Source: an uncultured Thomasclavelia sp.
Lineage (GTDB): Bacteria; Bacillota_I; Bacilli_A; Erysipelotrichales; Coprobacillaceae
Direction: 5' to 3'
Length of the DNA: 24,355 nucleotides
NCBI GenBank assembly: GCA_910588165.1
Contig: CAJUOR010000022.1
Location: 1 to 24,355 of the forward strand
Below the pieces are notes generated by a model. The model was not told where the DNA came from. It searched no databases and saw only the letters and a list, made by a program, of their open reading frames with translations. Made by a program: the position numbers and the translations under genes. Positions 14,840-22,415 of the stretch are shown here, piece after piece. Position 1 is the first letter of the stretch. Every line of letters begins with the position of its first letter.

Positions 14840-16351
14840 ATGGCTTATTTCTTTAAAGAACCTTCACACACATTCGGTGAATATTTACTTGTTCCGGGAT
14901 ATTCTTCATCAAAATGTATCCCTGCGAATGTAAGTTTGAAAACACCTTTAGTAAAGTTTAAAAAAGGTGAAGAATCTGCAATTACAATGAATATCCCTAT
15001 GGTATCTGCAATTATGCAGGCTGTTTCAGATGACAATATGGCAATTGCCTTGGCAAAAGAGGGTGGCGTTTCATTTATTTATGGATCACAATCTATTGAG
15101 GATGAAGCAGCTATGGTGGCTCGTGTTAAAAATTATAAGGCTGGTTTTGTAGTCAGCGATTCTAATATCAAACCCGATGCAACACTCCAAGATGTTTTAG
15201 ATTTATTAGATCAAACTGGTCATTCTACAATGGCTGTAACAGAAAACGGGAAATCTAACGGTAAGTTGTTAGGCTTAGTTACAAGCCGTGATTATCGTGT
15301 CAGCCGTATGGCAAAAGATACAAAAGTTTCTGAATTTATGACGCATTTTGAGGATTTAGTCTATGCCAGAGAAGGTCTTACATTGAAAGAAGCTAACGAT
15401 GTCATCTGGGAACATAAATTAAATACGTTACCAATCGTTGATGAAAACGATTGTTTAAAATACTTGGTTTTCAGAAAAGACTATGATGATCATAAAGAAA
15501 ATCAAATGGAATTATTAGATAACGAAAAACGTTATATCGTTGGTGCAGGTATCAACACACGTGACTATGCTGAGCGTGTTCCTGCTTTAGTTGAGGCAGG
15601 TGCCGATGTTTTATGTATTGATTCATCTGAAGGCTTCTCTGAATGGCAAGCATTAACAATCGCTTGGATTAGAGAACATTATGGTGATAGTGTTAAAGTC
15701 GGTGCAGGTAACGTTGTAGATAAAGAAGGCTTCTTGTTCTTAGCTAAAGCCGGTGCAGACTTTATTAAAATCGGTATCGGTGGGGGCTCTATCTGTATCA
15801 CTCGTGAAACAAAGGGGATCGGGCGTGGACAAGCGACAGCTGTTATCGAAGTAGCTAAAGCTCGTGATGAATACTTTGAAGAAACAGGTATTTACATCCC
15901 TATCTGTTCAGATGGTGGTATTGTTTACGACTATCATATGACATTAGCCTTAGCGATGGGTTCTGATTTCGTGATGTTAGGACGTTACTTCTCACGTTTT
16001 GAAGAATCTCCAACTAAGAAAGTTACAGTTAATGGTACATACATGAAAGAATATTGGGGCGAAGGCTCTAACCGTGCTAGAAACTGGCAACGTTATGATT
16101 TAGGTGGTTCAAAGAAATTATCATTTGAAGAAGGCGTTGACTCTTATGTACCTTACGCAGGACACTTACATGACAATGTTTTACAGACATTAAGCAAAGT
16201 TAAATCAACGATGTGTAACTGTGGAGCTTTGAGTATTCCTGAATTGCAACAGAATGCACGCTTAACTTTAGTATCTTCTACTTCTATTGTTGAGGGTGGC
16301 GCACACGATGTTGTGGTTAAAGATAAAAATGTCGATGCATTAGAAAGATAA
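14840..16351 (+). CDS. guaB: IMP dehydrogenase, Tritrichomonas foetus-like type
   Basis: Oxidises IMP to XMP with NAD+, the first committed step to GMP. 503 residues. The catalytic barrel is interrupted by a paired CBS region (about 105-220: GFVVSDSN, LLGLVTSRDY, LNTLPIVDE, YLVFRKDY). The active-site cysteine is Cys319 in GIGGGSICITRETKGIGRGQ. The mobile flap has Arg418-Tyr419 in NWQRYDLGG. Asp261, Lys310, Arg241 and Arg382 lie at the numbering used for the T. foetus enzyme, which is also 503 residues as I recall it. Most bacterial IMPDHs read GIGPGSICTTR instead. Monocistronic, with its own promoter and terminator. Function is secure; the subtype relation is from memory and needs a tree. Confidence 0.96.
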   Translation: MAYFFKEPSHTFGEYLLVPGYSSSKCIPANVSLKTPLVKFKKGEESAITMNIPMVSAIMQAVSDDNMAIALAKEGGVSFIYGSQSIEDEAAMVARVKNYKAGFVVSDSNIKPDATLQDVLDLLDQTGHSTMAVTENGKSNGKLLGLVTSRDYRVSRMAKDTKVSEFMTHFEDLVYAREGLTLKEANDVIWEHKLNTLPIVDENDCLKYLVFRKDYDDHKENQMELLDNEKRYIVGAGINTRDYAERVPALVEAGADVLCIDSSEGFSEWQALTIAWIREHYGDSVKVGAGNVVDKEGFLFLAKAGADFIKIGIGGGSICITRETKGIGRGQATAVIEVAKARDEYFEETGIYIPICSDGGIVYDYHMTLALAMGSDFVMLGRYFSRFEESPTKKVTVNGTYMKEYWGEGSNRARNWQRYDLGGSKKLSFEEGVDSYVPYAGHLHDNVLQTLSKVKSTMCNCGALSIPELQQNARLTLVSSTSIVEGGAHDVVVKDKNVDALER

Positions 16352-16355
16352 GATT

Positions 16356-16377
16356 AAGGCGGATTTTCCGCCTTTTT
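16356..16377 (+). terminator. Terminator after guaB
   Basis: Stem AAGGCGG / CCGCCTT (16356-16362, 16368-16374), loop ATTTT, T tract to 16377. Five bases after the stop codon. Confidence 0.93.
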
Positions 16378-16380
16378 ATA

Positions 16381-16409
16381 TTGACAAAAGATGTCAATAA
16401 GACTATAAT
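16381..16409 (+). promoter_or_regulatory. Promoter of the PyrR-type leader and transporter
   Basis: Perfect TTGACA (16381-16386), 17-base spacer, perfect TATAAT (16404-16409). The -35 is also the left arm of an inverted repeat, TTGACA-5-TGTCAA (16381-16397), which could be a protein-binding site or a coincidence. Confidence 0.9.
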
Positions 16410-16415
16410 TTTTAC

Positions 16416-16510
16416 GGAAAATCAAAGACCTTGAAACACATCCAGAGAGGTGCGTAAGGAATATAACACAGTTTTTTTAGACCTTATGCACTCGCATACG
16501 GTCTTTTTTT
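16416..16510 (+). promoter_or_regulatory. PyrR-type attenuator leader
   Basis: Contains the PyrR-recognition core TCCAGAGAGG (16441-16450). It is capped in a hairpin by CAC (16437-16439) with GTG (16450-16452) and, below an internal bulge, by CCTT (16429-16432) with AAGG (16456-16459): the anti-antiterminator. The antiterminator pairs GTGCGTAAGG (16450-16459) with CCTTATGCAC (16482-16491), ten pairs with one G-U. This excludes both the PyrR hairpin and the terminator that follows. All three mutually exclusive structures of the Bacillus pyr attenuators are thus present. When uridine nucleotides are plentiful PyrR would bind and favour termination. The downstream gene is a transporter. Confidence 0.92.
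16479..16510 (+). terminator. Attenuator terminator of the PyrR-type leader
   Basis: AGACCTTATGC (16479-16489) pairs with GCATACGGTCT (16494-16504) with one mismatch, loop ACTC, followed by a T7 run. It uses the same bases as the antiterminator 3' arm. Confidence 0.92.
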
Positions 16511-16529
16511 AAAAAAAGGGGGAGAATTT

Positions 16530-17867
16530 ATGAAGAAGAAGGGAAATAAACTTGCTATTCAAATGGCGGTGGCTTTAGTCTTAGGGTTAATTGCCGGCGG
16601 TGGCTTTATGTTTCTGCGTGAAACTTTAAATGCGAATGGAAATGCGGAAACATGGCAAACCATCAACAAAATATTATTTCAGGATATTACAGTTGAGGGA
16701 GCGGAAAGTGCTATCGGTATTTTCTATATCCTAGGTCAATTATTCGTCAATTCATTACAGTTAATCATTGTCCCAATGGTTTTTACTTCAATTGCGATGG
16801 CTATTTGTCGCGTGACAGATACAAAGAAATTAGGTAGAATTTCAGGTAAAACTATTAGTTGGTTTATGTTTACAACTTCATTGGCATTATTGATTGCAGG
16901 TACAATCGGTATTTTTGTTTATAATGCCGGTGGCTTTGAAGTGGTTGTGGAAGGTGTAGGTCAAGCAACCGGTTCGACAGGTTCAAATCCTTTGAATGTA
17001 TTCTTAGGCATTATACCAAACAATATTGTATCTGTTTTCGGTAACAACGGTAAGGTTTTATCAATCGTTTTCTTAGCCGTAGTTACAGGTTTGGCGATGA
17101 ACACCTTAGGCGGACGTATTGAAATCGTTAAGAAATTATTACAAGAAGTCAATGATATTGTGGTAACTTTCTTAAGTTTTGTCATTAACAAATTCGGTCC
17201 AATCGCTATCTTCGTCTTAATTACAAGAACATTTGCGATTTATGGAATTGAACATTTGCGTCCGGCATTTACATATGTTATTACGACAACGCTTGTTTTA
17301 TTTGCTTTCTTGTTATTAGGTTATCCGACTTTAATGGCAGCTGTAACACACTTAAATCCTATTAAATACTTAAAGAAAATCGCAAAGGTTGCCGTATTTG
17401 GTTTTTCTACATCTTCAAGTGCTGCAACTTTACCGTTAAATCAAAAAACAGTGACAGAAGAATTAGGGGTTAGTGATGAAATTGCTTCATTTGTTTTACC
17501 GATGGGTATGACTATCAATATGGACGGAACAGCGATTATGCAAACCATTGCCGCCATTTTCGTGGCTTCATGTGGTGGATATGAAGTTACTTTCGGTTCT
17601 GTCATCGTCATCGCTTTATTAGCCTTGGTGGCTTCTATCGGAACACCTGCAGCACCTGGTGCCGGAGCGGTTATCTTATTTACAATTCTTTCCGGTATGG
17701 GTTATGTCAATGAAGGTGCTTTGATGGCTTACTCACTTATTTTAGCTATCAATCGCCCAATTGAAATGTTAGTGACTTCTTTAAATGTTGTGGGAGATAG
17801 CACAACGGCTTTATATGTAGCTAAATCAGAAGGTATGTTAAATGAAGAAATCTTTAATCAAGATTAA
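16530..17867 (+). CDS. DAACS-family (dicarboxylate/amino acid:cation) symporter under PyrR-type control
   Basis: 445-residue secondary transporter of the GltPh/DctA family. The serine-rich hairpin HP1 is GFSTSSSAATLP (291-302), the sodium/substrate motif is NMDGT (330-334), and hairpin HP2 is GTPAAPGAGA (371-380). The last helix reads NRPIEMLVTSLNVVGD (408-423). Aligned with GltPh, D390 becomes Asn408, D394 becomes Glu412 and the acid-binding R397 becomes Val415, while T398, N401 and D405 are kept. Loss of the arginine argues against aspartate, glutamate or a C4-dicarboxylate with two bound carboxylates. The PyrR leader suggests a pyrimidine-related or pyrimidine-precursor substrate; the actual substrate is unknown. 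SD GGGGGAG. Monocistronic. Confidence 0.9.
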   Translation: MKKKGNKLAIQMAVALVLGLIAGGGFMFLRETLNANGNAETWQTINKILFQDITVEGAESAIGIFYILGQLFVNSLQLIIVPMVFTSIAMAICRVTDTKKLGRISGKTISWFMFTTSLALLIAGTIGIFVYNAGGFEVVVEGVGQATGSTGSNPLNVFLGIIPNNIVSVFGNNGKVLSIVFLAVVTGLAMNTLGGRIEIVKKLLQEVNDIVVTFLSFVINKFGPIAIFVLITRTFAIYGIEHLRPAFTYVITTTLVLFAFLLLGYPTLMAAVTHLNPIKYLKKIAKVAVFGFSTSSSAATLPLNQKTVTEELGVSDEIASFVLPMGMTINMDGTAIMQTIAAIFVASCGGYEVTFGSVIVIALLALVASIGTPAAPGAGAVILFTILSGMGYVNEGALMAYSLILAINRPIEMLVTSLNVVGDSTTALYVAKSEGMLNEEIFNQD

Positions 17868-17939
17868 AAATCTAAATCTTCCATCATTCCTTGATTTTGC
17901 AAGATTTATCGCTTATTAAATATCAAAATTTATATAAAT

Positions 17940-17982
17940 TCCCTTGCTTTTGCGCTTATGAGCTGAAACAAGGGATTTTTTT
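17940..17982 (+). terminator. Terminator after the DAACS transporter
   Basis: Stem TCCCTTG / CAAGGGA (17940-17946, 17969-17975), a 22-base loop that may fold further, then seven T. Confidence 0.65.
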
Positions 17983-18158
17983 GCCTTTGATTTTGTCCTT
18001 ATCACTGTTCAAGACAAAAGAAGCATTGTGTAAAATCATTTAAAGCGATAAGATGAGGTAATTGGAATAAATTTGTTGTTCATAAGTATGCTTGTATAGA
18101 GCGAATAATTAGAGGAAATATGTAAATTGACATTTATAATTTTCAAAAACAGAAAATA
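17983..18158 (+). other. Gene-free spacer before the MarR promoter
   Basis: Together with the terminator and operators this makes a 378-base gene-free gap. Here I see no ORF or RNA. A 13-base segment AATTGACATTTAT at 18125-18137 is repeated at 18174-18186, where it holds the real -35; the first copy has no -10 at a suitable distance. Confidence 0.5.
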
Positions 18159-18176
18159 ATTAGTTGATTAACTAAT
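18159..18176 (+). promoter_or_regulatory. Palindromic operator 1 (putative MarR site)
   Basis: ATTAGTT-GATT-AACTAAT, perfect 7-base arms. Its last base is the first base of the -35 box. The TTAG...CTAA style is common for MarR-family operators, and the regulator is encoded immediately downstream. Confidence 0.8.
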
Positions 18177-18204
18177 TGACATTTATTTTTTAAAAGCATA
18201 TAAT
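18176..18204 (+). promoter_or_regulatory. Promoter of the marR-exporter operon
   Basis: Perfect consensus: TTGACA (18176-18181), 17-base spacer, TATAAT (18199-18204). It is flanked on both sides by palindromic operators, so the strong promoter is probably normally repressed. Confidence 0.92.
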
Positions 18205-18211
18205 ATAAAAT

Positions 18212-18231
18212 ATAGTTAATTGATTAACTAT
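18212..18231 (+). promoter_or_regulatory. Palindromic operator 2 (putative MarR site)
   Basis: ATAGTTAAT-TG-ATTAACTAT, perfect 9-base arms, located at and just after the expected transcription start and ending before the SD GAGGAGG. It shares the TTGATTAACTA half with operator 1. Confidence 0.82.
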
Positions 18232-18245
18232 TAGAGGAGGACATC

Positions 18246-18680
18246 ATGGAGCATCGTCATATTTTTTGGAAGTTAGGATTTGCAAAACATTTGCATAGAA
18301 AACGTATTGAGGCAATTATCAATGAGTTAGGATTGTTTGATGGTCAATTTCCGATTTTAGATGTATTAGATGAGCTAGGTACGGCTTCACAAAAGGAAGT
18401 TGCTAATAAGTTACACGTCAGTGCCGCTTCTATGACCAATAGTGTTAAACGCTTAGAAAAGAATGGATATTTGACTTGTATTGTGAGCAGTAAAGACAGA
18501 CGCTCGCACCAACTGAGTTTAACTGAAAAAGGTAAAGAAGCCCGCAGATTTTGTGTGGAACATTTTGACCAATCCGATCATGCGATTATGAAAGATATCG
18601 CCCAAAATGAATTGGAAATTTTTGAGAAGGTGTTAGATAACATCATTGAAAAGTTAAAAGAATTTGAGAAGGGGGAATAA
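18246..18680 (+). CDS. MarR-family transcriptional repressor
   Basis: 144-residue winged-helix regulator. The recognition helix region is QKEVANKLHVSAASMTNSVKRLEKNGYL (about 51-78) and the wing carries SSKDRRSHQLSLTEKGKEA, a MarR hallmark. It is cotranscribed with the two exporter genes (one base between its stop and the next ATG). It most likely binds the two operators around its own promoter and is released by a compound that the exporter removes. The inducer is unknown. Confidence 0.94.
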   Translation: MEHRHIFWKLGFAKHLHRKRIEAIINELGLFDGQFPILDVLDELGTASQKEVANKLHVSAASMTNSVKRLEKNGYLTCIVSSKDRRSHQLSLTEKGKEARRFCVEHFDQSDHAIMKDIAQNELEIFEKVLDNIIEKLKEFEKGE

Positions 18681-18681
18681 G

Positions 18682-20412
18682 ATGATTAGAAAATTAAAAC
18701 CTTACCTTAAAGGTTATGGGAAATATGCCTTGCTTTGTTGTTTATGTATGATTGGTGAGGCTGTTTTAGAATTATGTATGCCGTTTTTAATGGCTAAGAT
18801 TGTCGATGTGGGTATTCCTAATAATGATTTAGATTATGTTATTCAAATGGGAATGTTGATGATTGGCATTGCCGTTATCTCACTTTGTTGTGGGGCTGGG
18901 GCTTCATGGCTTTCAGCAAAGGCAAGTATGGGGTTTGGTTCACAGTTAAGGAAAGGGGTATTTGATAAAATTCAGCAATTTTCCTTTGCGAATATCGATC
19001 ATTTCAGTACAGCTTCTTTGGTAACACGTACAACCACAGATATCAGCAACATTCAAAATATGTTTATGATGTTGAATAAAATGGCATTAAGATCACCGGT
19101 GATGCTAGTGTTTGCTATTTTTATGGCTAGTATGATTAACAGTCAATTAGTCACTGTCTTTTTATGTGTTGTACCTGTTTTAGCTATCGCTTTATTTATG
19201 ATTGTTAAGATGGCTTTCCCACGGTTTGAAGCCATGCTGGCAAAATACGATGCGTTAAATCATTCTATTCAGGAGAATTTGATTTCTATTCGCGTTGTCA
19301 AAGCGTTTGTGCGGGCTAAACATGAGAAAGAAAAATTCTCTGAATCCAATGATGGTTTGATGAAGGCTAGTATTGCAGCCGAAAAGATTGTAATTTTTAA
19401 TATGCCCATCATGCAATTAGCAACTTATTTTTGTATTATCGCTATTTTATGGTTTGGGGGTAACTTGGTTATTGAAGGCTCCATGCTGACAGGAGAATTG
19501 ATGAGTTTCATCACTTATATCACACAGATTTTAATGGCATTGATGATGCTATCTATGATTTTTGTAAATGTTTTAATTTCAAGTGCCTCTATAACACGTG
19601 TCATTGAAGTTTTAGATGAAACAGTTGATATTTTAGATGGACCTCACCCGGAATATCAGTTAGAAGATGGCTCAATCGTATTTAAAAATGTAGGTTTCGG
19701 ATATAAAAAAGACACCGATGATCGCGTATTGAAAAATATTGATTTAACGATTCAATCAGGCGAGATGATTGGTATTATCGGAGGAACCGGTTCAAGTAAA
19801 ACTTCATTAGTTCAATTGATTGCAAGACTATACGATGTTAATGAGGGGGAAATCATTGTCGGTGGACATAATGTCAAAGATTATGATTTAAAGACCTTAA
19901 GAGATGGCGTTTCGATGGTTTTACAGAAGAATGTCCTATTTTCAGGAAGTATTGAGGAGAATTTGCGTTGGGGTGATGCCAAGGCTTCCTTTGAAGAAAT
20001 CGAAGAAGCGTGTCGTCAAGCTTGTGCTGATGAGTTTATCCAAGATTTACCGGGTCAATATCAAATGGATTTAGGGCAAGGCGGTGTTAATGTGTCCGGG
20101 GGACAAAAACAGCGTTTAACTATCGCAAGAGCTTTATTGAAAAAACCTAAGATTATTATTTTAGATGACTCAACTTCAGCTGTCGATACAGCTACCGATG
20201 CTAAAATTCGTCAGGCTTTCAAAGAAAATCTATCAGAAACAACAACTTTAATTATTGCTCAGCGTATTTCGTCAATTGAATCAGCCGATCGCATCGTAGT
20301 GATGGATAATGGCATGATCAATGCCGTTGGAACGCATGAGGAACTTTTGGCAAATAATCCAATTTATCAGGAAGTTTACTATTCACAAAATAAAGGAGGG
20401 ATTGAGCAATGA
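18682..20412 (+). CDS. ABC exporter half-transporter, degenerate-site subunit
   Basis: 576 residues: six transmembrane helices (about 1-300) fused to an ATPase domain. Walker A is GGTGSSKT (367-374, Ser372 replacing the usual Gly). Signature VSGGQ (471-475) is intact. In Walker B the catalytic Glu is replaced by Asp496 (ILDDSTSAVD), and the switch His by Gln527 (IIAQRIS). These changes mark the non-catalytic half of a heterodimeric multidrug-type exporter. ATG 18682 with SD AAGGGGG is preferred to an upstream in-frame TTG. It overlaps the partner gene by four bases (ATGA), so the two are made together. Confidence 0.95.
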   Translation: MIRKLKPYLKGYGKYALLCCLCMIGEAVLELCMPFLMAKIVDVGIPNNDLDYVIQMGMLMIGIAVISLCCGAGASWLSAKASMGFGSQLRKGVFDKIQQFSFANIDHFSTASLVTRTTTDISNIQNMFMMLNKMALRSPVMLVFAIFMASMINSQLVTVFLCVVPVLAIALFMIVKMAFPRFEAMLAKYDALNHSIQENLISIRVVKAFVRAKHEKEKFSESNDGLMKASIAAEKIVIFNMPIMQLATYFCIIAILWFGGNLVIEGSMLTGELMSFITYITQILMALMMLSMIFVNVLISSASITRVIEVLDETVDILDGPHPEYQLEDGSIVFKNVGFGYKKDTDDRVLKNIDLTIQSGEMIGIIGGTGSSKTSLVQLIARLYDVNEGEIIVGGHNVKDYDLKTLRDGVSMVLQKNVLFSGSIEENLRWGDAKASFEEIEEACRQACADEFIQDLPGQYQMDLGQGGVNVSGGQKQRLTIARALLKKPKIIILDDSTSAVDTATDAKIRQAFKENLSETTTLIIAQRISSIESADRIVVMDNGMINAVGTHEELLANNPIYQEVYYSQNKGGIEQ

Positions 20413-22286
20413 GAATGAAAGGTCGAGCTAAGCCAAGTAATCCACTGAAAACCTTAGGGCGTTTGTTTAATTATTTAGCCCAAGATAAAATGACTTTAAT
20501 CTTAGTAGCTGTCTTTGTCTTATTTTCAAGTGGTGCTAATATTTTTGGTAACTATTTATTAAAGCCTATTATTAATGACCATATCGCTCCTTGGATTGGT
20601 AAAAATCCGACACTTGAACAACTATCTGGATTAATTGGAATGTTAGCGTTAATGGGAGGCGTTTATTTGACGGGGGCTTTATGTACGTATATTTATCAGC
20701 GTAAAATGATGATGGTTTCTAATCGTACTTTAAATCGCATTCGTCGTGATTTATTTCATCATATGCAGGATTTGCCAATTGCTTATTTTGATAAACATAC
20801 ACATGGTGAATTGATGAGTCATTATACCAGTGATGTTGATACCATTCGTGAAACTTTATCCAATGGTTTTACACAGCTGATTTCTTCGACAACATCAATT
20901 ATCGGTACTTTTGCTATGATGTTTATCTTAAGTCCTAAACTTTGTTTATATATTGTCATCATGATGGTTATTATGCTTACAACAGTTAAATTTGTCGGTA
21001 AGCGAAGTGGGGCTTATTTTAAGAAACAGCAACAAGCTATGGGGAATTTGAATGGTTATATTGAGGAAATGATTGAAGGACAAAAGGTCATTAAAGTTTT
21101 CTCACATGAACCTAAAGTCATCGAAGATTTCGATGAGAGAAATATCCAATTAAGAGAAGTGGCAACACGCGCTAATACTTTCGCTAGTATTTTGGGTCCA
21201 TTAATGAATAATTTATCCTATATAACGTATGCCTTAATTGCAGCTGCCGGGGGTATGGAAGTTATTTCCGGTGCGATGGATATCGGTTCAATTGCTTCAT
21301 TTCTACAATATACAAGAAGTTTTTCTAATCCGATCAGTCAAATTTCTCAGCAGTTCAATTCCATTTTAGCGGCACTAGCAGGGGCTGAACGTATTTTTGC
21401 TGTTATTGATGAAGAAACTGAGGTCGATGAAGGTTTTGTAACCTTGTGCAGTGTTAAAGAAGAAAATGGTCAATTGGTAGAATCTCAAGAACAGACAGGC
21501 AGATGGGCATGGCGTCATCTACGTGCTAATGGTGAGGTGGAATTAGTGGCTATGAAAGGTGATGTCAGATTCCATGATGTAGATTTCAGTTATGAAAAAG
21601 GACACCCGATTTTAAAGAAAATCAATTTGTTTGCTAAGCCGGGTCAAAAAATTGCTTTTGTCGGTTCGACGGGGGCTGGAAAAACCACGATTACTAATTT
21701 GATTAACCGTTTTTATGATATTGAAGCCGGACAAATTACGTATGATGGCATAGATATTAAACTTATTAAAAAAGATGACTTAAGACGTTCTTTAGCCGAA
21801 GTCTTACAAGATACGCACCTATTTACAGGAACAGTCATGGAAAATGTTCGTTACGGTAAATTAGATGCGACTGATGAAGAAGTCATTGAAGCTTGTCAGT
21901 TAGCGAATGCCGATCAGTTTATTCGTCATTTGCCTCAAGGCTATCAAACAATTTTAACTTCTGATGGTTCTAACTTATCCCAAGGACAGCGTCAGCTTTT
22001 AGCGATTGCCCGTGCTGCAGTGGCAAATCCGCCGGTTTTGATTTTAGATGAAGCCACAAGCTCGATTGATACAAGAACCGAAGCTTTAATTGATAAAGGA
22101 ATGGATACATTAATGGCAGGGCGAACAGTATTTGTCATTGCTCATCGCCTTTCAACTGTTAGAAATGCTGATGCGATTATGGTATTGGAAAAAGGCGAAA
22201 TTATCGAGCGTGGTAACCATGAAGAATTATTAGCTCAAAAAGGTCGTTATTATCAATTATATACAGGGCAGTTTGAACTTGAATAA
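20409..22286 (+). CDS. ABC exporter half-transporter, catalytic subunit
   Basis: 625 residues with six transmembrane helices and an ATPase domain. Walker A GSTGAGKT (419-426), Walker B ILDE with Glu548 and switch His579 (IAHRLS) are canonical. The signature is altered to LSQGQ (523-527). It therefore supplies the working Walker/His residues to the composite site completed by the partner's SGGQ, as in TM287/288, BmrCD or EfrCD. A ~45-residue linker with GRWAWRH precedes the ATPase domain, typical of this subfamily. SD GGAGGG lies in the end of the partner gene. Probably exports drugs or lipophilic compounds; the substrate is not shown by sequence. Confidence 0.95.
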   Translation: MRMKGRAKPSNPLKTLGRLFNYLAQDKMTLILVAVFVLFSSGANIFGNYLLKPIINDHIAPWIGKNPTLEQLSGLIGMLALMGGVYLTGALCTYIYQRKMMMVSNRTLNRIRRDLFHHMQDLPIAYFDKHTHGELMSHYTSDVDTIRETLSNGFTQLISSTTSIIGTFAMMFILSPKLCLYIVIMMVIMLTTVKFVGKRSGAYFKKQQQAMGNLNGYIEEMIEGQKVIKVFSHEPKVIEDFDERNIQLREVATRANTFASILGPLMNNLSYITYALIAAAGGMEVISGAMDIGSIASFLQYTRSFSNPISQISQQFNSILAALAGAERIFAVIDEETEVDEGFVTLCSVKEENGQLVESQEQTGRWAWRHLRANGEVELVAMKGDVRFHDVDFSYEKGHPILKKINLFAKPGQKIAFVGSTGAGKTTITNLINRFYDIEAGQITYDGIDIKLIKKDDLRRSLAEVLQDTHLFTGTVMENVRYGKLDATDEEVIEACQLANADQFIRHLPQGYQTILTSDGSNLSQGQRQLLAIARAAVANPPVLILDEATSSIDTRTEALIDKGMDTLMAGRTVFVIAHRLSTVRNADAIMVLEKGEIIERGNHEELLAQKGRYYQLYTGQFELE

Positions 22287-22292
22287 AAAACG

Positions 22293-22321
22293 AAGCACTT
22301 AGGCTAGACTAGGTGCTTTTT
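22293..22321 (+). terminator. Terminator after the exporter operon
   Basis: Stem AAGCACTTAG / CTAGGTGCTT (22293-22302, 22309-22318; one G-U), loop GCTAGA, T5 run. Confidence 0.92.
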
Positions 22322-22415
22322 GATTACAAAGCAAACTTAAACTGGTTTTTGTTGGGGTAAAGGTTGCATAATAGTTTAGTTTGTGTAATGATAAAAAAGA
22401 AAGGGGAGAGGCAGT

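Noticed and set aside
18125..18137. Extra TTGACA upstream of the MarR promoter as a second promoter
   Set aside because: No -10-like hexamer lies 16-18 bases downstream; only its 13-base repeat relation to the true -35 is notable.
18664..18681. TTG start six codons upstream for the first exporter subunit
   Set aside because: The TTG lies inside marR and its 'codons' are the Shine-Dalgarno AAGGGGG of the proper ATG at 18682.
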